Shown one piece after another: positions 38,593 through 48,796 of a stretch of DNA of 64,000 nucleotides (the stretch's first letter is position 1; every line of letters starts with the position of its first letter). The position numbers and the translations under genes are program-made. The notes below the pieces were generated by a model, which saw only the letters and a program-made list of their open reading frames with translations, was not told the DNA's origin and made no database searches. Source of the DNA: Kluyvera georgiana ATCC 51603 (GTDB lineage: Bacteria > Pseudomonadota > Gammaproteobacteria > Enterobacterales > Enterobacteriaceae); NCBI RefSeq assembly GCF_001654985.1, contig NZ_LXEU01000081.1, positions 52,589 through 116,588 on the forward strand, in the 5' to 3' direction.

Positions 38593-39312
38593 ATGGATTT
38601 TTTTAGCACGCAAAACATTCTGGTGCATATCCCGCTTGGGGCGGGCGGTTACGATCTGTCGTGGATTGAGGCCGTAGGCACCATTGCCGGTCTGCTTTGT
38701 ATCTGGCTGGCCAGCCTTGAGAAGATCGTTAACTACCTGTTTGGTCTGATTAACGTCACGCTGTTTGCGATTATCTTTTTCCAGATCCAGCTGTACGCCA
38801 GCCTGTTGCTGCAGCTTTTCTTCTTCGCCGCCAACCTCTACGGCTGGTATGCCTGGTCGCGGCAAACCAGCCAGAATGAAGCCGAGCTGCAAATTCGCTG
38901 GCTGCCGCTGCCTAAAGCGCTGGCCTGGCTGGCGGCCTGCGTGGTTGCAATTGCGCTGATGACCCTTTACATCGACCCGGTGTTTGCCGTGCTGACACAG
39001 GTTGCTGTTAACGTCATGCAGGGGCTTGGCATGAATGTCGTGATGCCGACGCTGCAGCCCGATGCGTTTCCATTCTGGGATTCGTCGATGATGGTGCTGT
39101 CGATCGCCGCCATGGTGCTGATGACCCGTAAATACGTCGAAAACTGGCTGCTGTGGGTGATCATTAACGTCATCAGCGTGGCTATTTTTACGCTACAGGG
39201 TGTGTACGCCATGGCGTTGGAGTACCTGATCCTGACGTTTATCGCCCTCAACGGTAGCCGGATGTGGATGAATAGCGCGCGTGAGCGCGGCTCTCGCGCG
39301 CTATCTCATTAG
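38593..39312 (+). CDS. pnuC: PnuC, nicotinamide riboside transporter
   Basis: This inner-membrane facilitator imports nicotinamide riboside. It has 239 residues and about seven membrane spans. Conserved features are [29 protein letters not shown] and a C-terminal [12 protein letters not shown]. It is co-transcribed with nadA, linking NAD synthesis and salvage. Its stop overlaps the zitB stop by 4 nt (tail to tail). Confidence 0.96.
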   Translation: MDFFSTQNILVHIPLGAGGYDLSWIEAVGTIAGLLCIWLASLEKIVNYLFGLINVTLFAIIFFQIQLYASLLLQLFFFAANLYGWYAWSRQTSQNEAELQIRWLPLPKALAWLAACVVAIALMTLYIDPVFAVLTQVAVNVMQGLGMNVVMPTLQPDAFPFWDSSMMVLSIAAMVLMTRKYVENWLLWVIINVISVAIFTLQGVYAMALEYLILTFIALNGSRMWMNSARERGSRALSH

Positions 39313-40253
39313 TGGTGGTGATGATGACCGTGTCCGGTATGCGCCTCACTAAGGTGGCATTCCGGGCCGCTACAGGGCTGATACTCCATCTGCACCGTCG
39401 CGTGCTCAATCTGGTAGTGCTCCTCAAGGAAGTGATGGATACGGTCGAGCAGCGCGTCGTGGTCGTGCGGTGGGACCACCTGCACGTGCAGGGTCATCAG
39501 CGGTTTCTCGCCTACCAGCCAGACGTGGACGTGGTGCACGTCGCGCACTTCCGGCAGTGAGCGACGCATATTGCGCTTCAATGCCGCCACATCGATAGAC
39601 TGCGGCGCTCCTTCCAGCAGTTCGTTAACGCTCTCTTTCAGCAGCGACCATGCGCTGCGCAGCACCAGGCAGGACACCAGCACTGAGAGAATCGGGTCGA
39701 TAGGCGTCCAGCCGGTGGTCATGATAACCAATGCGGCAATTATCGCCCCAACCGAGCCGAGGAGATCGCCCATGACGTGCAGCGCGGCGGCACGCACGTT
39801 GAGATTTTTTTCTTCGCTACCGCGATGCAGGATCCAGAACGCCAGCACATTTGCCAACAGCCCGGCGACGGCAATCACCATCATGGTCACGCCAGCCACC
39901 GGCTGCGGATGATTGAAACGCTGCACCGCTTCCCAGACGATCAGAATAATAATAAACAGCAGCGCGATGGCGTTCACGAAGGCGGCGAGGGTAGTGAGAC
40001 GCAGCCAACCGAAGGTGTGGCGCGTGCTCGGTGGCCGACGAGCAAAGTTTACCGCCAGCAGGGCAAACAGCAGCGCGGCGGAGTCGGTCAGCATGTGTCC
40101 TGCATCGGCTAATAGCGCCAGCGACCCGGAAACCAGCCCGCCAATCGCTTCCACGACCATGAATCCGGCGGTAACGCCGAACGCCAGCAGTAAACGACGG
40201 GCATTACTATCATCCTGGGGAGCGTGAGAATGTGAATCCTGCCTGTGCGCCAT
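39309..40253 (-). CDS. zitB: ZitB, cation diffusion facilitator zinc exporter
   Basis: This CDF exporter removes Zn(II) from the cytoplasm in exchange for protons. It has 314 residues and six membrane spans. The metal site His/Asp pairs are visible in [17 protein letters not shown] and [13 protein letters not shown]. The cytoplasmic C-terminal domain has HHVHVW, and the tail is His-rich (GHGHHHHH), as in E. coli ZitB. It converges on pnuC. Confidence 0.96.
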   Translation of the reverse strand: MAHRQDSHSHAPQDDSNARRLLLAFGVTAGFMVVEAIGGLVSGSLALLADAGHMLTDSAALLFALLAVNFARRPPSTRHTFGWLRLTTLAAFVNAIALLFIIILIVWEAVQRFNHPQPVAGVTMMVIAVAGLLANVLAFWILHRGSEEKNLNVRAAALHVMGDLLGSVGAIIAALVIMTTGWTPIDPILSVLVSCLVLRSAWSLLKESVNELLEGAPQSIDVAALKRNMRRSLPEVRDVHHVHVWLVGEKPLMTLHVQVVPPHDHDALLDRIHHFLEEHYQIEHATVQMEYQPCSGPECHLSEAHTGHGHHHHH

Positions 40254-40587
40254 GACGCTATTCCTTTCGTATGTTGAATGTGACTATCTGACATCATTGC
40301 AGATCTTTGCTTTTTGCGCACAGAAATAGATGACGTCGAACGATGGATTAAAATAGTAGATTCACCGCCTGGCGAATATGAAATATATTGTTTTTGGTCT
40401 TGTTGTTGGTGTTATATCTTGACTTTTTGCGGTTTCCTGTCGTTTATTTACTATTAAATTCTATTTTGTAGGGTTTTTTTAGTCATTATCCGGCTAAAGT
40501 GTAAAAGCCAGTTTACACTTTTTGAGTTGCGATATAGATTGAAGGGATTGCACTCAATTGTATAAGTATGGCAACACTGGAACAGTC
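40254..40587. promoter_or_regulatory. zitB-aroG intergenic region
   Basis: These 334 bp separate zitB from aroG. E. coli has ybgS here; no ybgS-like ORF is present. The aroG side holds the TyrR box given separately, and the zitB side has ordinary AT-rich promoter-like sequence. I see nothing else. Confidence 0.7.
40500..40517. promoter_or_regulatory. TyrR box upstream of aroG
   Basis: TGTAAA-N6-TTTACA is an exact match to the TyrR consensus palindrome, 70 bp before the aroG ATG. In E. coli TyrR with phenylalanine represses aroG. Confidence 0.88.
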
Positions 40588-41640
40588 ATGAATTATCAGA
40601 ACGACGATTTACGCATTAAAGAGATCAACGAGTTATTACCGCCAGTTGCACTCCTTGAGAAATTCCCCGCTACCGAAAACGCCGCGAACACCGTGTCTCA
40701 TGCGCGTAAAGCGATCCATCAGATCCTAAAAGGAGAAGACGATCGCCTGTTGGTGGTAATCGGCCCATGCTCTATTCACGATCCGGTCGCCGCGAAAGAG
40801 TATGCCCAGCGCCTGCTGAAAATTCGTGAAGAGCTGAACGGCGAGCTGGAAATCGTCATGCGCGTCTATTTTGAAAAGCCGCGCACTACCGTGGGCTGGA
40901 AAGGGCTGATCAACGATCCGCATATGGATAACAGCTTCCAGATTAACGATGGTCTGCGTATTGCGCGTAAGCTGCTGCTGGACATCAACGATACCGGCCT
41001 ACCGGCCGCGGGCGAGTTCCTGGATATGATCACCCCGCAGTATCTGGCTGACCTGATGAGCTGGGGCGCCATCGGCGCGCGTACCACGGAATCTCAGGTG
41101 CATCGCGAGCTGGCTTCCGGCCTTTCTTGTCCGGTTGGTTTTAAAAATGGCACCGATGGCACCATTAAAGTGGCCATTGATGCGATTAATGCCGCTGGTG
41201 CGCCGCACTGCTTCCTGTCGGTGACCAAGTGGGGCCATTCCGCCATCGTGAACACCAGCGGGAACGGAGATTGCCATATCATCCTGCGCGGCGGTAAAGA
41301 GCCAAACTACAGCGCTTCCCACGTGGCGGCGGTGAAGGACGGTCTGGCGAAAGCGGGTCTGCCGGCGCAGATCATGATCGACTTCAGCCATGCCAACTCC
41401 TCTAAGCAGTACAAAAAACAGATGGAAGTGGGGGCGGACGTCTGCCAGCAGATTGCCAACGGCGAGAAAGCTATTATGGGCGTGATGATCGAAAGTCATC
41501 TGGTGGAAGGTAACCAGAATCCGGACAGCGGCGAGCCGTTGGTGTATGGCAAGAGCATCACCGACGCCTGCATTAACTGGGAAGATACCGATACGATTCT
41601 CCGCCAGTTGGCGAACGCGGTGAAAGCGCGTCGCGGGTAA
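40588..41640 (+). CDS. aroG: AroG, DAHP synthase (phenylalanine-sensitive)
   Basis: This is the first enzyme of the shikimate pathway; it joins phosphoenolpyruvate and erythrose 4-phosphate. It has 350 residues, the E. coli AroG length, and the sequence is AroG-like rather than AroF/AroH-like. Active-site segments are VIGPCSIHDP, EKPRTTVGWKGLINDP, SWGAIGARTTESQ and IMIDFSHANSSKQ. The start MNYQNDDLRIKE is chosen over a frame opening at 40558. Regulation by TyrR is predicted from the upstream box. Confidence 0.97.
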   Translation: MNYQNDDLRIKEINELLPPVALLEKFPATENAANTVSHARKAIHQILKGEDDRLLVVIGPCSIHDPVAAKEYAQRLLKIREELNGELEIVMRVYFEKPRTTVGWKGLINDPHMDNSFQINDGLRIARKLLLDINDTGLPAAGEFLDMITPQYLADLMSWGAIGARTTESQVHRELASGLSCPVGFKNGTDGTIKVAIDAINAAGAPHCFLSVTKWGHSAIVNTSGNGDCHIILRGGKEPNYSASHVAAVKDGLAKAGLPAQIMIDFSHANSSKQYKKQMEVGADVCQQIANGEKAIMGVMIESHLVEGNQNPDSGEPLVYGKSITDACINWEDTDTILRQLANAVKARRG

Positions 41641-41644
41641 GAAA

Positions 41645-41696
41645 ACGCATCCGGGCAACGATCGGTTGGCCGGATAAGGCAACGCCGTCATTCGGC
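41645..41696. repeat. REP-like element after aroG
   Basis: ACGCATCCGGGCAACG and GGCCGGATAAGGCAACGCCG...TTCGGC are REP-type sequences between the convergent aroG and gpmA. Confidence 0.75.
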
Positions 41697-41699
41697 AAT

Positions 41700-41729
41700 A
41701 AAAAAGCGTGGAGCCTTCCACGCTTTTTT
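41700..41729. terminator. Bidirectional terminator between aroG and gpmA
   Basis: AAAAAAGCGTGGA and TCCACGCTTTTTT form a long stem with U-tracts on both strands, serving the convergent aroG and gpmA. Confidence 0.9.
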
Positions 41730-41749
41730 CGTTTAACCCGGGAGGAAAA

Positions 41750-42502
41750 TTACTTCGCTTTACCCTGGTTCGCTACCGCTGCGGCTTTCGCGGCGATTTC
41801 GTCCGCGTTGCCCAGATAGTAGTGTTTGATCGGCTTGAAGTTCTCGTCGAACTCATATACCAGCGGCACGCCGGTAGGGATGTTCAGCTCAAGGATTTCA
41901 TCTTCGCCCATGTTGTCCAGGTATTTCACCAGCGCGCGCAGGGAGTTACCGTGAGCGGCGATGATCACGCGCTCACCGCTTTTCAGGCGCGGCAGAATGG
42001 TTTCGTTCCAGTAAGGCACCACGCGCTCGATGGTCAGTGCCAGACTCTCGGTGGTCGGCAGCTCTTTATCGGTCAGTTTCGTGTAGCGCGGGTCGTGGCC
42101 CGGGTAGCGCTCGTCGTCTTTGGTCAGCTCCGGCGGGGTCACCGCGAAGCCGCGACGCCACTGTTTAACCTGCTCGTCACCGTATTTCTCAGCGGTTTCA
42201 GCTTTGTTCAGACCCTGCAGCGCACCGTAGTGGCGCTCGTTCAGTTTCCAGGACTTTTCAACCGGCAGCCAGGCCTGATCCAGTTCATCCAGTACGTTCC
42301 ACAGCGTGTGGATGGCACGTTTCAGCACAGAGGTATAAGCAAAGTCAAAGCTGAAGCCTTCTTCTTTTAGCAGCTTGCCCGCTGCTTTTGCTTCGCTGAC
42401 GCCTTTCTCGGACAGATCAACATCGTACCAACCGGTAAAACGGTTTTCGTTGTTCCACTGACTTTCACCGTGACGAACCAGTACCAGCTTAGTTACAGCC
42501 AT
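41750..42502 (-). CDS. gpmA: GpmA, 2,3-bisphosphoglycerate-dependent phosphoglycerate mutase
   Basis: This glycolytic enzyme interconverts 3- and 2-phosphoglycerate. It has 250 residues. The phospho-His11 lies in [18 protein letters not shown]; the second His is in [12 protein letters not shown]. The start [12 protein letters not shown] is chosen over an in-frame ATG five codons upstream. A Fur-type box sits 25-45 bp upstream, in line with reported Fur control of E. coli gpmA. Confidence 0.97.
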   Translation of the reverse strand: MAVTKLVLVRHGESQWNNENRFTGWYDVDLSEKGVSEAKAAGKLLKEEGFSFDFAYTSVLKRAIHTLWNVLDELDQAWLPVEKSWKLNERHYGALQGLNKAETAEKYGDEQVKQWRRGFAVTPPELTKDDERYPGHDPRYTKLTDKELPTTESLALTIERVVPYWNETILPRLKSGERVIIAAHGNSLRALVKYLDNMGEDEILELNIPTGVPLVYEFDENFKPIKHYYLGNADEIAAKAAAVANQGKAK

Positions 42503-42525
42503 ACTCTCACTCCTCAAGCTTTATT

Positions 42526-42548
42526 GAATGATAACAATTCTCATTATA
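42526..42548. promoter_or_regulatory. Fur-type box upstream of gpmA
   Basis: AATGATAACAATTCTCATTA fits the Fur repeat pattern NAT(A/T)AT in opposed orientation, 25 bp upstream of the gpmA ATG. Confidence 0.65.
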
Positions 42549-42724
42549 TTGCCGTGATAGCCTCAGCGGCAACGCTTATGCATAACCATAGCGAAAATAG
42601 TGCTCCAGTGTAAGGTGCATGTGAACTCAGCGTTATTATTTTGTCTTGGTGTGATGCTATTTTCAGCGATGTGCCTAAAAGATCGGCGCGGTGAAGGGGC
42701 GGGGGATGTCTGGCATCACGCGAT

Positions 42725-42756
42725 GCGCCCGGGCTACATAGGTTTGTCGCCCGGGC
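42725..42756. repeat. GC-rich inverted repeat after galM
   Basis: CGCCCGGGCT occurs twice around ACATAGGTTTGT just past the galM stop. It is REP-like or terminator-like; the T-run is lacking, so its role is uncertain. Confidence 0.4.
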
Positions 42757-42763
42757 TAGCAGG

Positions 42764-43807
42764 TCATGACAATGCGATAAACTGATATTCCGTCAGGCTG
42801 ACGTACTCTTCACCCGGCTGCAGCACGCAGTCCGGCTGCGGCCACTCTGGATGGTTAGGCGTATCGGGTAGGAATTCGCTCTCCAGCGCCAGACCCTGCC
42901 ACGTATCGTACGGCTGTGAGGTACGGGAAAGCGTGCCTTTCAGGAAGTTGCCCGAGTAGAACTGAATCGCTGGCGCCGAGGTATAAACAGCCATCTGTAG
43001 CTTTTTATCCTGCGACCAGACGTTAGCGACCACCTGAGTGGCGTCTCCTTTGGCTTGCAGCAGGAAGGCGTGGTCGTAGCCGTTAACCTTCCGCTGATCG
43101 TCGTCACTGAGGAAATCCTGGGCCACGGCTTTCGGCTGACGGAAATCGAAGCTGGTATTGGCTACCGCTTTCAGCCCATCATGAGGGATCCCGTTCTCAT
43201 CGACCGGCAGATAGTCATCAGCCAGTAGCTGTAGCGTGTGGTTGCGTACGTCGGTCTGCTCACCATCGAGGTTAAAGTAGACATGGTTAGTGAGATTCAC
43301 CGGACAGGCTTTATCGACGGTGGCGCGATACTCGATGGAAATCCGGTTATCATCGGTCAGGCGATAGATAGCCTTGGCCTGTAGCTCGCCCGGATAGCCC
43401 TGGTCGCCGTCGGGTGAGGTCAGCGTAAATACCGCTTCGCTCTCGTTCTGTGACGCGATAGACCAGCGGCGCTTGTCGAAACCTTCCGGGCCGCCGTGCA
43501 GCTGATGTTCGCCCTGGCTTGGCGCGACCTCAACCGTTTTGCCGTCAAGCGTAAAGCGGCTGTTGGCGATGCGGTTGGCATAGCGACCGATAGAAGCGCC
43601 GAGGAAAGCCGCCTGCTCGGTATACTGTTCCGGCGAGGCGCAGCCCAGTAGGGCTTCACGTACGCTGCCATCTTTCAGCGGAATCCGCGCCGACAGTAAC
43701 GTGGCGCCCCAGTCCATTAAGCTCACGACAACACCATTTGCGTTACGTAGCGTCACCAGACGATACGGCTGGCCATCTGCCGCCAGCGCGGGAGTTTCTC
43801 TTAACAC
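42764..43807 (-). CDS. galM: GalM, aldose 1-epimerase (mutarotase)
   Basis: This enzyme interconverts alpha and beta galactose so that GalK can use the product of beta-galactosidase. It has 347 residues. The start is a GTG at 43807 (VLRETPALA...), matching E. coli GalM MLNETPALA; a longer ATG frame from 43834 would lie inside galK. It overlaps galK by 7 nt. Active-site motifs are [23 protein letters not shown] and [10 protein letters not shown]. It is last of galETKM. Confidence 0.94.
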   Translation of the reverse strand: MLRETPALAADGQPYRLVTLRNANGVVVSLMDWGATLLSARIPLKDGSVREALLGCASPEQYTEQAAFLGASIGRYANRIANSRFTLDGKTVEVAPSQGEHQLHGGPEGFDKRRWSIASQNESEAVFTLTSPDGDQGYPGELQAKAIYRLTDDNRISIEYRATVDKACPVNLTNHVYFNLDGEQTDVRNHTLQLLADDYLPVDENGIPHDGLKAVANTSFDFRQPKAVAQDFLSDDDQRKVNGYDHAFLLQAKGDATQVVANVWSQDKKLQMAVYTSAPAIQFYSGNFLKGTLSRTSQPYDTWQGLALESEFLPDTPNHPEWPQPDCVLQPGEEYVSLTEYQFIALS

Positions 43808-44949
43808 TGGCCAGCTCCTTGTGACGGTTTGCACACGTAGAAGGTCTCTTTGATGCCGGTTTTCGCTTCATACTGCTCGGCAACCGCCTGTTTCACCGCC
43901 GGGACCAGTGCTTCAGGAATCAGCGCCACGATGCAGCCGCCAAAACCGCCGCCGGTCATGCGTACGCCGCCCTGGTCACCGATGGTCGCTTTAACGATCT
44001 CGACCAGCGTATCAATCTGCGGAACGGTGATTTCGAAGTCGTCGCGCATTGACGCGTGAGATTCTGCCATCAGTTGACCCATGCGCAGCAGATCGCCTTT
44101 TTCCAGCGCGCTGGCGGCTTCTACGGTACGAGCGTTTTCGGTCAGCACGTGACGGACACGTTTGGCAACGATAGGGTCCAGTTCGTGGGCGACGGCGTTG
44201 AACTCGTCAACGGTAACGTCACGCAGCGCCGGGCGCTGGAAGAAGCGCGCGCCGGTTTCGCACTGCTCGCGGCGGGTGTTGTACTCGCTGCCGACCAGGG
44301 TACGTTTGAAGTTACTGTTGATAATCACCACCGCCACGCCTTCCGGCATGGAGACCGCTTTGGTGCCCAGCGTGCGGCAGTCGATCAGCAGCGCGTGGTC
44401 TTTCTTACCGAGCGCGGAGATCAGCTGGTCCATAATGCCGCAGTTGCAGCCCACAAACTGGTTTTCCGCTTCCTGGCCGTTCAGCGCAATCTGCGCGCCG
44501 TCGAGCGGCAGATGATACAGCTGCTGGAACACGGTGCCGACCGCCACTTCCAGCGAAGCGGATGAGCTTAAACCCGCGCCCTGCGGCACGTTGCCGCTGA
44601 TCACCAGATCTGCACCGCCAAAGGCGTTGTTACGCTTCTGCAGATGCTTCACTACGCCGCGAACGTAGTTCGACCACTGTTGGGTATCGTGGCTGACGAT
44701 GGGCGCGTCGAGGGAAAACTCATCGCTCTGGTTGTCGTAGTCGGCGGCGATCACGCGCACCAGACGATCGTTGCGCGGTGAGCAGCTGATGACGGTTTGA
44801 TAGTCGATGGCGCACGGCAGCACGAAGCCGTCGTTATAGTCGGTATGCTCGCCAATCAGGTTAACGCGGCCCGGTGCCTGGATCACGTGGCTGGCAGGGT
44901 AGCCGAATTTTTCAGCAAACAGGGTTTGGGTGTTCTCTTTCAGACTCAT
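43801..44949 (-). CDS. galK: GalK, galactokinase
   Basis: This GHMP kinase phosphorylates galactose to galactose-1-phosphate. It has 382 residues, the E. coli length. Motifs are [19 protein letters not shown] (galactose binding), [15 protein letters not shown] (ATP loop) and [13 protein letters not shown]. It follows galT by 2 nt. In E. coli the small RNA Spot 42 lowers galK translation; I could not verify a site here. Confidence 0.97.
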   Translation of the reverse strand: MSLKENTQTLFAEKFGYPASHVIQAPGRVNLIGEHTDYNDGFVLPCAIDYQTVISCSPRNDRLVRVIAADYDNQSDEFSLDAPIVSHDTQQWSNYVRGVVKHLQKRNNAFGGADLVISGNVPQGAGLSSSASLEVAVGTVFQQLYHLPLDGAQIALNGQEAENQFVGCNCGIMDQLISALGKKDHALLIDCRTLGTKAVSMPEGVAVVIINSNFKRTLVGSEYNTRREQCETGARFFQRPALRDVTVDEFNAVAHELDPIVAKRVRHVLTENARTVEAASALEKGDLLRMGQLMAESHASMRDDFEITVPQIDTLVEIVKATIGDQGGVRMTGGGFGGCIVALIPEALVPAVKQAVAEQYEAKTGIKETFYVCKPSQGAGQC

Positions 44950-44951
44950 TA

Positions 44952-45998
44952 TTATTCTCCGGACTCGCGAAAGTGGATGTCGCTGACCGCGCGCAGGCGC
45001 TCAGCCGCTTGTTCTGCCGTCAGGTCACGCTGGGTCTCTGCCAGCATTTCATAACCGACCATAAATTTACGCACCGTGGCCGAGCGCAGCAGCGGCGGAT
45101 AGAAGTGCGCGTGCAGCTGCCAGTGGGCGTTATCTTCCCCGTTGAACGGCGCGCCGTGCCAGCCCATTGAGTAGGGGAAGGAGCACTGGAACAGGTTGTC
45201 GTAGCGGCTGGTGAGTTTTTTTAGCGCCAGCGCCAGATCTTCACTCTGCGCGTCGGTTAAGTCGGTGATGCGCAGCACGTGTGCCTTTGGCAGCAGCAGC
45301 GTTTCAAACGGCCAGGCTGCCCAATACGGGACCACCGCAAGCCAGTGTTCGGTTTCGATGACCGTACGGCTGCCATCGGCCAGCTCGCGGTTAACATAGT
45401 CAACCAACATCGGCGATTTCTGTTCGGCGTAGTACTCGCGCATCAGGCGGTCTTCACGTTCAATTTCGTTCGGCAGGAAGCTGTTCGCCCAGACCTGGCC
45501 GTGCGGATGCGGGTTGGAGCACCCCATCGCCGCACCTTTGTTCTCAAACACCTGGACCCACGGATACTGTTGGCCCAGTTCTGCGGTCTGTTCCTGCCAG
45601 GTTTTCACTACTGATTGCAGCGCGTCGAGGCTCAGCTCCGGCAGCGTTTTGCTGTGGTCCGGCGAGAAGCAGATAACGCGGCTGGTGCCGCGCGCGCTCT
45701 GGCAGCGCATCAGCGGATCGTCGCTTTCCGGCGCGTCCGGCGTGTCGGTCATCAGCGCCGCGAAATCGTTGGTAAATACATAGGTGCTGGTGTAATCGGG
45801 GTTTTTATCGCCCGTCACCCGGGTATTACCCGGGCATAAAAAGCAGTCCGGATCGTGTGCGGGCAGCGTCTGTTTTGACGGTGTCTCTTGCGCCCCTTGC
45901 CACGGGCGCTTTGCACGATGCGGTGAAACAAGGATCCACTGACCGGTTAACGGATTAAAGCGGCGGTGCGGATGGTCGACGGGGTTAAATTGCGTCAT
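44952..45998 (-). CDS. galT: GalT, galactose-1-phosphate uridylyltransferase
   Basis: This enzyme transfers UMP from UDP-glucose to galactose-1-phosphate through a uridylylated His. It has 348 residues. The catalytic HPHGQVW motif is near residue 164-168; zinc ligands CFLCPGN are near residues 52-55. The start [13 protein letters not shown] is chosen over an ATG at 46073 that lies inside galE. Confidence 0.97.
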   Translation of the reverse strand: MTQFNPVDHPHRRFNPLTGQWILVSPHRAKRPWQGAQETPSKQTLPAHDPDCFLCPGNTRVTGDKNPDYTSTYVFTNDFAALMTDTPDAPESDDPLMRCQSARGTSRVICFSPDHSKTLPELSLDALQSVVKTWQEQTAELGQQYPWVQVFENKGAAMGCSNPHPHGQVWANSFLPNEIEREDRLMREYYAEQKSPMLVDYVNRELADGSRTVIETEHWLAVVPYWAAWPFETLLLPKAHVLRITDLTDAQSEDLALALKKLTSRYDNLFQCSFPYSMGWHGAPFNGEDNAHWQLHAHFYPPLLRSATVRKFMVGYEMLAETQRDLTAEQAAERLRAVSDIHFRESGE

Positions 45999-46008
45999 TG
46001 CAAAATCC

Positions 46009-47025
46009 TTAATCGGGATAGCCCTGAGGATGACGGGACTGCCAGTTCCAGGTGTCCTGCGCCATTTCATCAAGATTACGGGTTACGTGCCAGTTCAACT
46101 CTTTATCGGCTTTACTTGCGTCAGCCCAGTAAGCCGGGAGATCGCCATCACGACGCGGAGCAAAGTGGTAGTTAATCGGTTTACCGCAGGCTTTGCTGAA
46201 CGCGTTAACCACGTCAAGCACGCTGCTGCCTACGCCCGCACCGAGGTTATAAATATGCACGCCGGCTTTGTTGGCCAGTTTTTCCATGGCGGCAACGTGG
46301 CCGTCGGCGAGGTCCATCACGTGGATATAGTCGCGCACGCCGGTGCCGTCTGGGGTGGGGTAGTCGTTACCGAAAATGGCCAGCGATTCGCGACGGCCTA
46401 CAGCCACCTGTGCGATATACGGCATCAGGTTGTTCGGAATACCCTGCGGGTCTTCACCCATATCGCCAGACTGATGTGCGCCAACCGGGTTGAAGTAGCG
46501 CAGCAGCGCAATGCTCCAGTCCGGCTGCGCTTTTTGCAGGTCGGTGAGGATCTGTTCAACCATCAGTTTGCTTTTGCCATACGGGCTTTGTGGCGTACCG
46601 GTTGGGAAACTTTCCACGTAAGGGATTTTCGGCTGATCGCCGTAGACGGTGGCCGAGGAGCTGAAGATGAAGTTCTTGACGTCCGCCGCGCGCATGGCGG
46701 CAATCAGACGCAGAGTACCGTTGACGTTGTTGTCGTAATACTCCAGCGGTTTCTGCACCGACTCGCCCACGGCTTTCAGCCCGGCAAAGTGGATCACCGC
46801 TTCAATGGCGTGATCGTGCAGGATCTCGGTCATCAGCGCTTCGTTACGAATATCACCTTCGACGAACTCTGCTTGTTTACCGCCCAGGCGAGCGATAACC
46901 GGTAGGACACTACGCTTGCTGTTGCACAGATTGTCGAGGATGACGACGTCGTGGCCCTGTTGCAGTAGCTGTACGCATGTGTGGCTTCCTATGTAACCGC
47001 TACCACCTGTAACCAATACTTTCAT
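46009..47025 (-). CDS. galE: GalE, UDP-glucose 4-epimerase
   Basis: This SDR enzyme interconverts UDP-galactose and UDP-glucose. It has 338 residues, the E. coli length. The NAD-binding [10 protein letters not shown] motif is at the N terminus, and the catalytic Ser and Tyr are in [10 protein letters not shown] and YGKSKLMVE. The start MKVLVTGG is chosen over in-frame starts further upstream. It is first of galETKM; the internal operator OI lies within its first codons. Confidence 0.97.
   Translation of the reverse strand: MKVLVTGGSGYIGSHTCVQLLQQGHDVVILDNLCNSKRSVLPVIARLGGKQAEFVEGDIRNEALMTEILHDHAIEAVIHFAGLKAVGESVQKPLEYYDNNVNGTLRLIAAMRAADVKNFIFSSSATVYGDQPKIPYVESFPTGTPQSPYGKSKLMVEQILTDLQKAQPDWSIALLRYFNPVGAHQSGDMGEDPQGIPNNLMPYIAQVAVGRRESLAIFGNDYPTPDGTGVRDYIHVMDLADGHVAAMEKLANKAGVHIYNLGAGVGSSVLDVVNAFSKACGKPINYHFAPRRDGDLPAYWADASKADKELNWHVTRNLDEMAQDTWNWQSRHPQGYPD
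46991..47006. promoter_or_regulatory. GalR/GalS internal operator OI
   Basis: GTGGTAGCGGTTACAT on the minus strand, within the 5' end of galE, equals the E. coli gal OI. Its centre is 113 bp from that of OE, the spacing needed for the repression loop. Confidence 0.88.
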
Positions 47026-47120
47026 TTTTAGCTCCATTAAGCTTATGGTATGGAATAACCTTAGCATAACAGAATGGCCAAAAGTGTGACATGGGCTAAA
47101 TTAGTGGAATCGTTTACACT
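47026..47120 (-). promoter_or_regulatory. gal promoter region with CRP site and operator OE
   Basis: Minus-strand order: OE (GTGTAAACGATTCCAC, 47104-47119), the CRP half-sites around CATGTCACAC (47083-47095), then TATGCTAAGG and the leader to galE. It closely follows E. coli galP1/P2. OE and OI together with CRP predict GalR/GalS looping repression and cAMP control. Confidence 0.88.
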
Positions 47121-47227
47121 AAAGCGCATGAAGCAAAAAAATCAGTAAAAATGATTTTAAATCAAATAACTGGGCAGTGAATGTGAAACAATTCTGAAAA
47201 AAGACCTGAAAATTCGGTGACGTTTTT

Positions 47228-47246
47228 CGGGCGACATCATCGCCCG
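47228..47246. terminator. Hairpin downstream of modF, possible terminator
   Basis: CGGGCGA and TCGCCCG with loop CATCA lie 10-30 nt past the modF stop. No clear U-tract on the modF strand, so it may be a weak terminator or mRNA-end hairpin. Confidence 0.4.
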
Positions 47247-47256
47247 GGAAGAAGTA

Positions 47257-48729
47257 TTACAACAGTGGGCCAACCTCATAACGATAGCCGTCACCGTCGG
47301 CGACGAATTCCAGACGATGCGTAATACACTCCGGCGCATCTTCCGCGTGGTGTGATACAAACAGCAGCTGCGTTTTGCCCTCGCTAATCAGCACGTCGAT
47401 AAACCGACGCACCACCAGACGGTTGAGCGGATCCAGCCCTTGTAGCGGTTCGTCGAGGATCAGCAGCGTAGGGTGTTTCACCAGCGCGCGAACGATCAGC
47501 GCCAGCCGCTGTTGTCCCCAGGAGAGGCTATGGAACGGCGCGTCGGCGGTACGCGCATCCATCCCGAGAATCGCCAGCCATTCGTCAACCAGCTTGCGCT
47601 GCTTATCGGAAACCGCCTGATAGATACCGATTGAGTCAAAGTAACCGGAGAGAATCACGTTGCGTACCGTGGTGCTGACGCGGTAGTCCAGATGCAGACT
47701 GCTGCTGACGTAGCCGATATGCTTTTTGATATCCCAGATGGTTTCACCGCTGCCGCGGCGGCGGCCAAAGAGCGTGAGATCGTTGCTGTAACCCTGCGGA
47801 TGATCGCCAGTGACCAGACTCAGCAGCGTCGATTTTCCAGCCCCGTTAGGGCCGACGACCTGCCAGTGCTCGCCGGGGGCGACCGTCCAGCTCAGGTGAT
47901 TGATGATGGGACGATCGTTATAGGACACGACGCCGTCGCGCAGCACGATACGCGGCTGGTCGTCGGGTAATGCGAGGCGGGCGGAAGGGGCGTCGGGCTC
48001 CGGGAGCGTCATACCTGAAAGCTTCTCGCTGTGCGCCAGTTGGGCGATCAACGTTTGTTCGAGCAGCGCTTTTTTCTCGCCGATTTCCGTCAGCGTACAG
48101 TCGGCCAGCACGCCGGCAAACGGCACAAAATCCGGGATATCGTCGAAGCGGTTGAGGACCAGCACCAGCGTATAACCTGCGTCGTGCAGCGTGGCCAGGT
48201 GATCTGCCAGCTGGCGGCGGGAGTTAACGTCGAGACCATCGAACGGTTCATCGAGAATCAACAGGTCAGGCTGCGCCATCAGCGCCTGGCAGAGCAGGGT
48301 TTTGCGGGTTTCGCCGGTCGACAGATATTTGAAACGGCGCTCAAGCAGGTGGCTGATGCCAAACTGCGCGGCCAGCTGTGCGCACAGCGCGGGGTTTTTG
48401 ATTTCATCCTGAATAATCTGCGCGGCGGTACGCCCGGTATCGTCTTCATCCGGGCTGAGCATGTCGGTATTGTTGCGCTGCCATTCATCGCTCACCAGCT
48501 TTTGTAACTGCTCAAAGGAGAGACGAGTGATGCGGGTAAACTGGCTTTCGCGGCTGCCGGAAAGCAGCGGCAGTTCACCCGCCAACGCGCGTGCCAGCGC
48601 CGATTTGCCGCTGCCGTTACTGCCGACAAAGGCCCAGCTTTCTCCGGCGCGCAGCGCCAGTTGCTCAATTTTTAACGTTTTTGTATCGCTAAGACGAAAC
48701 GTGCCTTGCGAAATTTGCAATGATGACAT
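47257..48729 (-). CDS. modF: ModF, twin-ABC ATPase of the molybdate locus
   Basis: This 490-residue protein consists of two ABC ATPase domains and no membrane part. Walker A motifs are GSNGSGKSA (about residue 37) and GPNGAGKST (about residue 268), with Walker B sites LILDEPFDGLD and LLILDEPLQGLDP. It is E. coli ModF-like; the role in molybdenum metabolism or photorepair is not settled. The start MSSLQISQG is chosen by homology. It is downstream of modE on the same strand. Confidence 0.94.
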   Translation of the reverse strand: MSSLQISQGTFRLSDTKTLKIEQLALRAGESWAFVGSNGSGKSALARALAGELPLLSGSRESQFTRITRLSFEQLQKLVSDEWQRNNTDMLSPDEDDTGRTAAQIIQDEIKNPALCAQLAAQFGISHLLERRFKYLSTGETRKTLLCQALMAQPDLLILDEPFDGLDVNSRRQLADHLATLHDAGYTLVLVLNRFDDIPDFVPFAGVLADCTLTEIGEKKALLEQTLIAQLAHSEKLSGMTLPEPDAPSARLALPDDQPRIVLRDGVVSYNDRPIINHLSWTVAPGEHWQVVGPNGAGKSTLLSLVTGDHPQGYSNDLTLFGRRRGSGETIWDIKKHIGYVSSSLHLDYRVSTTVRNVILSGYFDSIGIYQAVSDKQRKLVDEWLAILGMDARTADAPFHSLSWGQQRLALIVRALVKHPTLLILDEPLQGLDPLNRLVVRRFIDVLISEGKTQLLFVSHHAEDAPECITHRLEFVADGDGYRYEVGPLL

Positions 48730-48796
48730 GATGTATCCCGTTTTTTGCAGCAATATGCATCAGGGATACGTCTTCCTCAGCGCAATGTCAATGCTA

